A DNA stretch of 6,048 nucleotides from Candidatus Stahliibacteriota bacterium (GTDB lineage: Bacteria > Hydrothermota > Tepidihabitantia > SM23-42), in NCBI GenBank assembly GCA_004376785.1, contig SOIY01000111.1:1-6048 (forward strand). Reading direction: 5' to 3'. Below are positions 1-5,638 of this stretch, in pieces. Numbering within the stretch: the stretch's first letter is position 1; each line of letters opens with the position of its first letter. The translations under genes were made by a program, and so were the position numbers. Below the pieces are notes generated by a model. The model ran no database searches. It worked only from the letters and a program-made list of their open reading frames with translations, and was not told the origin of the DNA.

Positions 1-1
1 T

Positions 2-19
2 TTGGAACTTGAGATTTAA
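2..19 (+). CDS. Possible 3' end of an upstream gene
   Basis: Frame 2 reads LELEI and then a TAA stop, six bases before the mglA start. Frame 1 also closes early (FGT, then TGA at 10-12), so the true frame cannot be decided from so few codons. In many genomes the gene before mglA encodes MglB, a roadblock/LC7-domain GTPase-activating partner. That is the natural guess here, but nothing in these bases proves it. The close spacing and the lack of a clear Shine-Dalgarno before mglA favour translational coupling from an upstream gene. Confidence 0.3.
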   Translation: MELEI

Positions 20-25
20 TCTATT

Positions 26-607
26 ATGGCATTAATTAATTACGCATCAAGAGAGATAAACGCTAAGATCGTATATTATGGTCCTGGTTTGGGTGGAAAA
101 ACAACGAATATTAAATATATCTACACTAAGTTAAATCCTTCTATTAAGGGAAAACTAATAAGCTTAGCCACTGAACTTGACCGCACACTTTTTTTCGACT
201 TTCTGCCTGTTGATCTTGGAACCATAAGGGGATTTAAAACGAGATTTCATCTTTATACAGTTCCTGGTCAGGTTTTTTATAATGCCTCGCGAAAACTGAT
301 CCTTAGAGGGGTTGATGGAATTATATTTGTTGCAGATTCACAGATTGAGCGTTTTGATGAAAATATCGGGTCATTGGACAATATGATGGATAATTTAAAA
401 ACCTATAATTTATTTTTAGAAAAAATTCCGTTTGTTATTCAATATAACAAAAGAGATTTACCTAACATTACCTCAGTTGATGAGTTGCAAAAGATTATGA
501 ATTCTCAGAATACGCACCCTTATTTTGAAGCTGTTGCAACTCAAGGAATCGGTGTTTTTGAGACATTGAAAGAAGTATGTAAACATGTGCTTAAAAATCT
601 TGCCTAA
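26..607 (+). CDS. mglA: MglA-like small Ras-family GTPase (cell polarity switch)
   Basis: This 193-residue protein (Myxococcus MglA is about the same length) opens with the family signature INYASREINAKIVYYGPGLG. The P-loop GPGLGGKT spans residues 19-26. Arg53 and Gln82 fall at the positions known in MglA for the intrinsic arginine finger and the catalytic glutamine. Thr78 in TVPGQ (78-82) replaces the aspartate of ordinary Ras proteins, an MglA hallmark. NKRD (141-144) is the guanine-specificity motif. MglA proteins cycle between GTP and GDP forms in the cytoplasm and at the inner membrane, and MglB acts as GAP. In Myxococcus they set the leading pole for motility; the role in this organism is unknown. 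There is no strong Shine-Dalgarno, and the ATG at 26 is the start that matches the family N-terminus. A small zinc-ribbon gene follows after 22 bp, probably in the same operon. The family call is firm; the cellular output is inferred. Confidence 0.95.
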   Translation: MALINYASREINAKIVYYGPGLGGKTTNIKYIYTKLNPSIKGKLISLATELDRTLFFDFLPVDLGTIRGFKTRFHLYTVPGQVFYNASRKLILRGVDGIIFVADSQIERFDENIGSLDNMMDNLKTYNLFLEKIPFVIQYNKRDLPNITSVDELQKIMNSQNTHPYFEAVATQGIGVFETLKEVCKHVLKNLA

Positions 608-624
608 CCTATTCAACGATAGAT

Positions 625-629
625 AGGAG
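625..629 (+). promoter_or_regulatory. Shine-Dalgarno abutting the start codon of the zinc-ribbon gene
   Basis: AGGAG lies directly against the ATG at 630 with no spacer, whereas spacers of 4-5 bases separate the other three strong sites in this window from their starts. An in-frame TAG at 624-626 rules out any earlier start, and any later start would remove the first CxxC motif, so ATG 630 is still the best choice. A weak inverted repeat (CCTAT 608-612 with ATAGG 623-627) could also mask the site. Initiation may depend on ribosomes arriving from mglA. Confidence 0.45.
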
Positions 630-920
630 ATGTCTTCACAAATCTGTGGTCGATGCAATAAAATAATTAATCCGGGTGATTTATTCTATCGTCTAACCAT
701 TAAAGTCTTTGCTGATTTTGATGGTGTAATTAATATTAAAGGAAAAAAAATGGATTTGAATAAGGAGTTTGAAAAAATAAAATCTTGTCCTGAGGATTTA
801 CTTGAAGAAGAAGTATATAAAGAATTCGATTTTATCCTATGCCCAAGATGCAAAGAGATATACTGCGCTAATCCTTTATATTTACCATTAGGAGATGTCA
901 AACTTGACAATAATGTTTAG
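630..920 (+). CDS. Small CxxC...CxxC zinc-ribbon protein, function unknown
   Basis: This is a 96-residue acidic, probably cytoplasmic protein with no signal peptide or membrane segment. CGRC at residues 6-9 and CPRC at 71-74 are the likely zinc ligands. Two further cysteines (53 and 79) lie nearby. The middle (about 20-70) has a hydrophobic strand-like stretch (FYRLTIKVFADFDGVI) and an acidic helical stretch (EDLLEEEVYKEFDF), so the protein is a zinc knuckle flanking a small alpha/beta insert. It resembles short conserved hypothetical zinc-ribbon proteins found in several uncultured bacterial lineages, but I cannot name a characterised homologue. It starts 22 bp after the GTPase gene and probably shares its transcript, which suggests, without proving, a role with MglA as effector or accessory factor. 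Transcriptional or rRNA-linked roles common to zinc ribbons remain alternatives. That it is a real gene is well supported by the cysteine pattern; its function is not known. Confidence 0.8.
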   Translation: MSSQICGRCNKIINPGDLFYRLTIKVFADFDGVINIKGKKMDLNKEFEKIKSCPEDLLEEEVYKEFDFILCPRCKEIYCANPLYLPLGDVKLDNNV

Positions 921-972
921 GAATAAATACAGTGCAGCATCACCTTTGGTTCGCAATTACGTTCTGTTATGT

Positions 973-998
973 TCTGGCGAGTGGAACGATTCTGTAAT
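973..998. repeat. Degenerate 26-bp direct repeat, copy 1
   Basis: This copy and the next (999-1024) are adjacent and match at 21 of 26 positions. Both share the core GCGAGTGGAA, followed by a GAT..CTG.AAT tail. The core also resembles the ends of intergenic repeat elements seen in other AT-rich uncultured bacteria. That resemblance is from memory and has not been searched. Confidence 0.65.
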
Positions 999-1024
999 TC
1001 CTGCGAGTGGAATGATCCTGCAAT
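999..1024. repeat. Degenerate 26-bp direct repeat, copy 2
   Basis: This is the tandem partner of the copy at 973-998. Most differences are C/T transitions, as expected from old, decaying repeat copies. A more diverged and shorter relative may lie at about 951-970 (GCAATTACGTTCTGTTAT), and another fragment at 1035-1046, but these are too weak to call. The surrounding stretch 931-1040 has about 49% G+C (54 of 110 bases), visibly above the neighbouring genes. Confidence 0.65.
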
Positions 1025-1046
1025 GCCCGAAGGGGCGATACTGCAT
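1018..1046 (+). other. Small GC-rich hairpin upstream of dnaE
   Basis: GCCC (1025-1028) pairs with GGGC (1033-1036) around a GAAG tetraloop. The outer TGCA (1019-1022) can pair with TGCA (1042-1045) across an asymmetric internal loop. It ends only nine bases before the dnaE ATG, so in mRNA it would sit over the ribosome-landing zone. There is no following T-run, so it is not a terminator. It is probably part of the repeat element, with a possible side effect on dnaE translation. Confidence 0.4.
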
Positions 1047-1054
1047 TTAAAACT

Positions 1055-4000
1055 ATGACCTTTATTCATTTACATAACCACACAGAATACTCATTGCTCG
1101 ACGGCGCTATGAAGATTGATCGCCTTACTGAGCTTGCAGCAAAATACAAGATGCCAGCCCTTGCAATAACTGACCATGGTAATATGTTTGGTGCGATTAA
1201 GTTCTATAAAAGTGCACATAGACGGGGCATAAAACCAATAATAGGTATTGAAGCCTATATTGCGCCCAGGTCCAGATTGGATCAGTCAAAAAATATTCGT
1301 ATTCCAGAATCTTCGTTTCATTTAACCCTTTTATGCGAAAACGAAATAGGATATAAAAATCTGATAAAATTGTCATCATTAGCTTATCTTGAAGGATTCT
1401 ATTACAAACCAAGGATAGATAAAGAAATCTTATTGCAATATCACCAGGGTTTAATAGGATTATCAGGTTGTCTTAAAGGAGAAATACCATATAAAATTGG
1501 TATGGGTGATATTGAAGGTGCTAAAAAGTCTCTTCAAGAATATCAAGATATTTTAGGTAAGGACAATTTCTATATTGAAATAATGAGACTTGGTGTTAAA
1601 AAAGAAGAAAGAGTTCATAAAGAGTTAATTAATCTTGCGAATGAATTTGATGCACCTCTTGTTGCGACAAATGACTGCCATTATTTCCATCCTGATGATT
1701 ATAAAGCCCATGATGTTCTTTTGTGTATCGGGACAAAAAAGACATTATCTGATAGAGAACGCCTACGTTTTGAAACTCACCACGCCTATTTTCGTTCACC
1801 TGAAGAAATGGCAAAACTATTTGATGATTTGCCAGAGGCAATTACGAATACAAGATTAATTGCTGAAAGATGTAATCTAATGATTGATACTTCAGGAAAA
1901 GATGTAAAACTTCCAACTTTTCCGAGACCACAAAATTTTGAGACCGATTTTGACTATCTCAAATATTTAACATTTGAAGGTATAAAACATCGATTTGACA
2001 GGACAACTCCGGGTATAGAGGAAAGATTGAGATATGAATTAGGGATTATTAAGAAAATGGGGTTATCAGGATACTTTCTCATCGTGCGCGAGATTGTTCA
2101 GTTTGCGCGGGAAAAAGGGATTCCGGTTGGGCCAGGTCGAGGTTCAGCAGTTGGCAGTCTGGCATTATATTCCCTTGGTATAACTGATGTGGATCCTTTG
2201 AAATACAATCTCATTTTTGAAAGATTTCTCAACCCAGATCGACTTAGTCTGCCTGATGTTGATGCTGACTTTGGCGATACTAGAAGAGATGAGATCATTG
2301 ATTTCATTCGAAATAGATATGGCGAAAAGAATGTAACGCAAGTCATTACCTTTGGTACTATGCAAGCACGGGCTGTACTTAGGGATGTAGCCAGGGTTAT
2401 GAGTATACCTTATGGTGAAATCGATCGTATAGCAAAACTCATCCCGTTTCACAAGAGTATTGACGAGGCAATAAATGAAGTTAAGGAACTCAAGACCCTT
2501 ATTGAATCCAAGGAAGAATACAAAGAATTGGTAGACATTGCCAAAAAACTAGAAGGAATTGCCCGACATCCAGCTACCCATGCAGCTGGTGTCGTGATTA
2601 CTCCAAAAGAACTCGTTGAGTATGTCCCATTGTATAAAAGCCCTGAAAAGAAGGAAGTTTCTACGCAGTATGCAAAGAATTCACTTGAAGATATCGGTAT
2701 CCTTAAAATGGATATTCTTGGGCTTAGAACCCTTACTGTGATTGATGATACGCTTAAACTCATTGGTAGGCAAGTTGGTGATATCCCGATCTATGATAAG
2801 GAAACTTATGATATGTTCAAACAAGGCGAGACAGTTGGTGTATTTCAGCTTGAGAGCCAAGGTATGCAAGAGATTCTGAAGAGTTTCAAACCTGAGAATT
2901 TTGAGGACTTGATAGCAGTAATTGCTCTGTATCGACCCGGGCCCATGGGTAATATACAAAAAATGGTTGAGAATAAAAATGATTCAAAAAAGATTGTATA
3001 TCAACACCCTTTATTAGAGCCGATTTTGAAAGAAACCTATGGTATGATTGTATACCAGGAACAGGTTATGCGTATTGCTTCGACAGTTGCCGGTTTTACT
3101 ATGGCTAAAGCTGATACCTTACGTCGGGCAATGGGCAAAAAAATCCCTGAACTCATGGCTGAAACAAGGGAGAAATTTATCTCTGGCGCTCAGGAAAAAG
3201 GGCTTGGTGCCAATGTTGCCGAAGATATTTTTAATAAGGTTGCACCCTTTGCTGGTTATGGCTTTAACAAATCACATGCAGCAGCATATGCTGCATTAGC
3301 TAATCAGACTGCATATCTTAAGTGCCATTTTAAACAAGAATTTATGATTTCTTCATTAAATAGTGAAATAAATGACACTAAAAGGTTGTGGGTTTTAATA
3401 CGTGAAGCAAGAAGAATGGGAATGGAAATTTTGCCGCCTGATATAAACAAAAGTGTTTATGAATTTAAAAAAGAAGGATCTAAAATAAGGTATGGTCTTG
3501 GTGCCTTGAAAAATCTCGGAAAACCAATTGTTCAAACGATTCTAAAAGAGGTACAGCGTGGGCAGTTTAAATCTTTCTTCGATTTCCAGACTAGAGTAAA
3601 AGGTTTGAATAAAAAATCTTTAGAATCTTTTATAAAATCCGGTGCATTTCAGCAATTTGAACCTGATATCAATAAATTACTAGATATTTTCAAAAAGGAC
3701 AAAGATGTATTTAGTAGACAAGGAGCTCTTTTTGCCGATAATGAAGAACCAGAGAGAACAAAAGATATTAATCAAGATAGTATGTCTTTTCAAAAAGAGG
3801 CTTTTGGATTCTATTTTACTAAACATCCCCTAGAAAATTATCAAGAAGAGTTTTCTGCTCTTGGTCTTTTACCAATAAATGATCTTAATAATGTAAAAAA
3901 TGGTGGTCATATAATAATAGGGGGACTTTTAAATTCAAAAAAGGTAAAAAAAGACAAAAAAGGCCGTAATTATGCTATAGTAAATTTAGAAGATTTTGAA

Positions 4001-4402
4001 GGTACTATTGATGTTTTTATCTTTTCCGATAATTTTGAAAAATATTCACATCTATTAAAAGTAGATACTCCATTAATTATTAAAGGTCGGATTTCAGGTG
4101 ATGAAGACAGGAAAAGCATAAGGGCAGAAAATATTATCTTGTTTAAAGAAGCCCGGCAATATTATAAAAAGATATATATTAATATTGATAGTAATAAACT
4201 TCCTGAACATGATATTAAGAAGTTGTATGAGTTAATAAATAAAAATAAAGGTGAATGTGAAATTTGGTTTAACATAAATGGTAAAAAAAACTCTCGAAAA
4301 ATTAGGTCGCGTACAATGAAGATAAAACCAGAATCAAAAGTTCTTGATAAAATTAAGGATATTATTGGTGATATGTCTCTAGATATTTATGGCAGAATAT
4401 GA
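1055..4402 (+). CDS. dnaE: DNA polymerase III alpha subunit (DnaE1 type)
   Basis: This is the catalytic subunit of the replicative polymerase, which copies both strands while tethered to the sliding clamp. At 1115 residues it is near the usual DnaE1 length (E. coli has 1160). Domains in order: PHP, about 1-210 (HLHNHTEYSLLDGA at 5-18, TDHG at 39-42); the C-family polymerase core, about 270-800; tandem HhH, about 800-870; OB fold, about 952-1030; and a short C-terminal tail. The catalytic aspartates are D401 and D403 in PDVDADF and D553 in KMDILGL, almost the E. coli numbering (401, 403, 555). RPGPMG (627-632) and GYGFNKSHA (734-742) are further core motifs. The likely PHP metal ligands H7, H9, D16, H41, E66, H89, C139, D207 and H209 are all present. 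No intein or separate exonuclease domain is visible. The ATG at 1055 has no Shine-Dalgarno and no in-frame alternative upstream before a TGA at 1013, but it gives the standard family N-terminus. Confidence 0.98.
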   Translation: MTFIHLHNHTEYSLLDGAMKIDRLTELAAKYKMPALAITDHGNMFGAIKFYKSAHRRGIKPIIGIEAYIAPRSRLDQSKNIRIPESSFHLTLLCENEIGYKNLIKLSSLAYLEGFYYKPRIDKEILLQYHQGLIGLSGCLKGEIPYKIGMGDIEGAKKSLQEYQDILGKDNFYIEIMRLGVKKEERVHKELINLANEFDAPLVATNDCHYFHPDDYKAHDVLLCIGTKKTLSDRERLRFETHHAYFRSPEEMAKLFDDLPEAITNTRLIAERCNLMIDTSGKDVKLPTFPRPQNFETDFDYLKYLTFEGIKHRFDRTTPGIEERLRYELGIIKKMGLSGYFLIVREIVQFAREKGIPVGPGRGSAVGSLALYSLGITDVDPLKYNLIFERFLNPDRLSLPDVDADFGDTRRDEIIDFIRNRYGEKNVTQVITFGTMQARAVLRDVARVMSIPYGEIDRIAKLIPFHKSIDEAINEVKELKTLIESKEEYKELVDIAKKLEGIARHPATHAAGVVITPKELVEYVPLYKSPEKKEVSTQYAKNSLEDIGILKMDILGLRTLTVIDDTLKLIGRQVGDIPIYDKETYDMFKQGETVGVFQLESQGMQEILKSFKPENFEDLIAVIALYRPGPMGNIQKMVENKNDSKKIVYQHPLLEPILKETYGMIVYQEQVMRIASTVAGFTMAKADTLRRAMGKKIPELMAETREKFISGAQEKGLGANVAEDIFNKVAPFAGYGFNKSHAAAYAALANQTAYLKCHFKQEFMISSLNSEINDTKRLWVLIREARRMGMEILPPDINKSVYEFKKEGSKIRYGLGALKNLGKPIVQTILKEVQRGQFKSFFDFQTRVKGLNKKSLESFIKSGAFQQFEPDINKLLDIFKKDKDVFSRQGALFADNEEPERTKDINQDSMSFQKEAFGFYFTKHPLENYQEEFSALGLLPINDLNNVKNGGHIIIGGLLNSKKVKKDKKGRNYAIVNLEDFEGTIDVFIFSDNFEKYSHLLKVDTPLIIKGRISGDEDRKSIRAENIILFKEARQYYKKIYINIDSNKLPEHDIKKLYELINKNKGECEIWFNINGKKNSRKIRSRTMKIKPESKVLDKIKDIIGDMSLDIYGRI

Positions 4403-4404
4403 TT

Positions 4405-4430
4405 TTAAAAAGGCAAAACATGCTTTTTAA
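4405..4430 (+). terminator. Hairpin after dnaE (weak terminator or processing site)
   Basis: TTAAAAA (4405-4411) pairs perfectly with TTTTTAA (4424-4430). Above a one-base G bulge, GCA (4413-4415) pairs with TGC (4421-4423) and closes a 5-base loop. The stem is AT-rich and is followed by GCTCTCTTATT rather than a clean T-run, so full termination is doubtful. It starts two bases after the dnaE stop and lies 12 bases before the next gene's Shine-Dalgarno. Attenuation or mRNA end protection is as likely as termination. Confidence 0.4.
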
Positions 4431-4441
4431 GCTCTCTTATT

Positions 4442-4448
4442 AAGGAGG
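4442..4448 (+). promoter_or_regulatory. Strong Shine-Dalgarno, fixes the start at 4453
   Basis: AAGGAGG sits four bases before the ATG. The codon immediately before the ATG in frame is TAA, so no longer N-terminus is possible. This matters because the resulting signal sequence is unusually short. Confidence 0.85.
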
Positions 4449-4452
4449 TTAA

Positions 4453-5127
4453 ATGGTTTTAATCTTGTTAATCTTTAATCTGTATTATGTTGATCAACCC
4501 TATTTAAGTACTCCAGGACATGGCGAATTTGATATTCAACTCCGTTTTGGTCCTGGCGGAGAAATGCTTGGATTCTTTAATATCGGTGTTTGGGATAGAT
4601 TTGGCTTTGGGATAAGTTATGGGGCATCTAATCTTATAGGTGCTGGTAATCCAGATTTCTATGAATTGCCTGGGGTTCAGGTAAAGATTGTGGCAATTGA
4701 GCAAGGCTTTGTAGTACCACAAGTTTTGTTTGGGTTTGACAACCAGGGTTATGGTGGATATGACAGCACAAGGTATGTAATTATGTCTAAAGGTCTGTAT
4801 TGTCAGATAGGAAAAACATTTTTTGGTCCAAACATAGAATTCGTTCCGAGCTTTGGTATAAACTATTGTTTTGAAGAAGATAATAGATTTGATATGTTCT
4901 TTGGAATGAAGACTCAATTTGGAACTAGCACGGCATTAATGATCGATTATAGTCCAAATTTAAAGGACGATTTTGATCAAAACAAAGGTTATTTAAATAT
5001 TAGCCTAAGATTCATTTTTTATGAAGAATTGTTCTTTGAATTCGCCTTGCGAGATCTTCTTGATAATAGCCCAGACGATCTACAATTAAATAGAATGATC
5101 AGATTTGGATATAAACAGAGTTTTTAA
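4453..5127 (+). CDS. Predicted outer-membrane beta-barrel-like protein, family uncharacterised
   Basis: This 224-residue protein is rich in alternating aromatic/hydrophobic strands and glycines. A hydrophobic N-terminus (residues 2-13, VLILLIFNLYYV) leads into YLSTPGHGEFDIQLRF (17-32), then repeated strand-turn segments such as DRFGFGISYGASNLIG (48-63) and GFDNQGYGGY (94-103). The chain ends in phenylalanine after FGYKQSF, as beta-barrel proteins recognised by the BAM machinery usually do. It resembles unnamed proteins from uncultured diderm lineages and, loosely, the YjbH-like exopolysaccharide-associated outer-membrane proteins. I cannot give a substrate or function. The signal sequence is odd, being very short with no Lys or Arg after Met1, yet the start is fixed by a strong ribosome site and an upstream in-frame stop. 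The gene lies 50 bp after dnaE, and its stop codon abuts parS. An export and envelope role is inferred from composition only. Confidence 0.75.
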   Translation: MVLILLIFNLYYVDQPYLSTPGHGEFDIQLRFGPGGEMLGFFNIGVWDRFGFGISYGASNLIGAGNPDFYELPGVQVKIVAIEQGFVVPQVLFGFDNQGYGGYDSTRYVIMSKGLYCQIGKTFFGPNIEFVPSFGINYCFEEDNRFDMFFGMKTQFGTSTALMIDYSPNLKDDFDQNKGYLNISLRFIFYEELFFEFALRDLLDNSPDDLQLNRMIRFGYKQSF

Positions 5128-5149
5128 CAATGTTTCACGTGAAACATTG
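5128..5149. promoter_or_regulatory. parS: parS centromere site (ParB binding)
   Basis: TGTTTCACGTGAAACA at 5131-5146 matches the near-universal chromosomal parS consensus in every base. Here it is extended by CAA/TTG into a 22-bp perfect palindrome. ParB-CTP clamps load at such sites and spread along flanking DNA. With ParA, and often by recruiting SMC, they segregate the replicated origins. The site begins immediately after the TAA of the upstream gene, in intergenic DNA. It has no T-run behind it, so it should not be read as a terminator. parS sites cluster near the replication origin in most bacteria, which suggests this window is origin-proximal. No parA or parB is in the window, and I saw no second copy. 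Confidence 0.95.
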
Positions 5150-5211
5150 CGGGTTTCCATCTTGTGTTGAATACTCGATGTGAAAGAGATGCTATTTATT
5201 AATCAACGTAT

Positions 5212-5217
5212 TATAAT
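5212..5217 (+). promoter_or_regulatory. Possible -10 element for the thioredoxin operon
   Basis: TATAAT is an exact sigma-70-type -10 hexamer, lying 76 bases before the trxA ATG. No good -35 hexamer sits 16-18 bases upstream; the bases there read roughly GATGCTAT. The surroundings are very AT-rich, so chance is a real alternative. If it is used, the transcript leader would contain the strong hairpin at 5235-5260. Confidence 0.35.
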
Positions 5218-5234
5218 TAATTTTAGGTATTTAT

Positions 5235-5260
5235 CCTACACCAAAGACTTTGGTGTAAGG
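5235..5260 (+). promoter_or_regulatory. Strong inverted repeat in the leader of trxA
   Basis: TACACCAAAG (5237-5246) and CTTTGGTGTA (5248-5257) are perfect 10-base arms around one central base. As RNA this gives a 9-bp stem with a GAC loop, lengthened by CC/GG pairing across one bulged A. A partial T-rich stretch (GTTTAGGTTTTT) follows, which would suit an imperfect terminator for the upstream transcript. The near-palindrome would equally suit a dimeric repressor operator or a leader regulatory hairpin. It ends 21 bases before the trxA ribosome site. Confidence 0.6.
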
Positions 5261-5281
5261 GTTTAGGTTTTTGATATATTT

Positions 5282-5288
5282 AAGGAGG
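5282..5288 (+). promoter_or_regulatory. Strong Shine-Dalgarno for trxA
   Basis: AAGGAGG lies five bases before the ATG at 5294 and supports that start. Confidence 0.8.
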
Positions 5289-5293
5289 TATTT

Positions 5294-5626
5294 ATGGTTA
5301 AAGAATTAACTGATACTAATTTCCCTCAGGAAGTTGAAAAATCAGAAATCCCTTATATTGTAGATTTCTGGGCAATTTGGTGTGCTCCTTGTTCAATGGT
5401 TGCACCTATTTTAGAAGAGATAGCAAAAGAGTATGATGGAAAGGTTAAAGTAGGCAAGGTTAATGTGGACAATGAGATAAAAACAGCAAATGAGTATGGG
5501 ATTCAGAATATACCGACCATTATGATTTTTAAACAAGGCAAGGAAGTTGAAAGAATAATTGGTGCACTTCCTAAAGATCATATTGAAAAGAAATTAAAAA
5601 AATATATAGATAATAAAGAAAATTAA
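5294..5626 (+). CDS. trxA: Thioredoxin (cytoplasmic, WCAPC active site)
   Basis: This 110-residue single thioredoxin domain has the usual length and no signal peptide, so it should act in the cytoplasm as a general dithiol reductant recharged by thioredoxin reductase (not in this window). The active site is WCAPC (residues 29-33, cysteines 30 and 33) within DFWAIWCAPC, and the cis-proline is P74 in IPT. D24 matches the buried aspartate that tunes the reactive cysteine. GALPKDHI near the C-terminus is the typical end helix region. The alanine between the cysteines replaces the standard WCGPC glycine; this variant occurs in genuine thioredoxins and should shift the redox potential only modestly. 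A TlpA-like gene follows after 12 bases with its own strong ribosome site, so the two form a redox operon. The leader contains a strong inverted repeat that may regulate both. Confidence 0.95.
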   Translation: MVKELTDTNFPQEVEKSEIPYIVDFWAIWCAPCSMVAPILEEIAKEYDGKVKVGKVNVDNEIKTANEYGIQNIPTIMIFKQGKEVERIIGALPKDHIEKKLKKYIDNKEN

Positions 5627-5627
5627 T

Positions 5628-5634
5628 AAGGAGG
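5628..5634 (+). promoter_or_regulatory. Strong Shine-Dalgarno for the TlpA-like gene
   Basis: AAGGAGG lies one base after the trxA stop and four bases before the ATG at 5639. It supports both the start and tight operon packing. Confidence 0.8.
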
Positions 5635-5638
5635 AATA

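Noticed and set aside
913..1050. Open frame of 45 codons starting inside the end of the zinc-ribbon gene
   Set aside because: It has no ribosome site, overlaps the preceding stop region, and most of its codons lie within the degenerate repeat. Its openness is explained by the GC-richer repeat sequence.
969..1058. 29-codon frame whose TGA overlaps the dnaE ATG (ATGA), possible leader peptide
   Set aside because: The ATGA overlap suggests coupling, but there is no ribosome site and the codons are entirely repeat sequence. Not supported without conservation.
1731..1743. In-frame A AAA AAG in the dnaE PHP-to-polymerase region (another occurs near 2987-2993)
   Set aside because: No stimulatory element is seen nearby, and Lys-Lys codons in an AT-rich gene produce this heptamer often. 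It serves mainly as background against the site at 3937.
2445..2455. GTTTCAC half of a parS-like site inside dnaE
   Set aside because: The other half (GTGAAAC) is absent, so this is a chance heptamer.
4504..4917. 137-codon minus-strand open frame opposite the beta-rich gene
   Set aside because: The plus-strand gene has a strong ribosome site and family-like composition. The opposite frame has no ribosome site or recognisable motif and is a shadow of the plus-strand coding sequence.
5128..5160. Reading the 22-bp palindrome as a Rho-independent terminator
   Set aside because: It is followed by CGGGTTTCC rather than a T-run, and its core is an exact parS match, which explains it better.
5231..5242. 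DnaA-box-like TTATCCTACA near parS
   Set aside because: It has an extra base relative to TTATCCACA, it is single, and part of it belongs to the inverted repeat arm. No cluster of boxes or origin structure is present.
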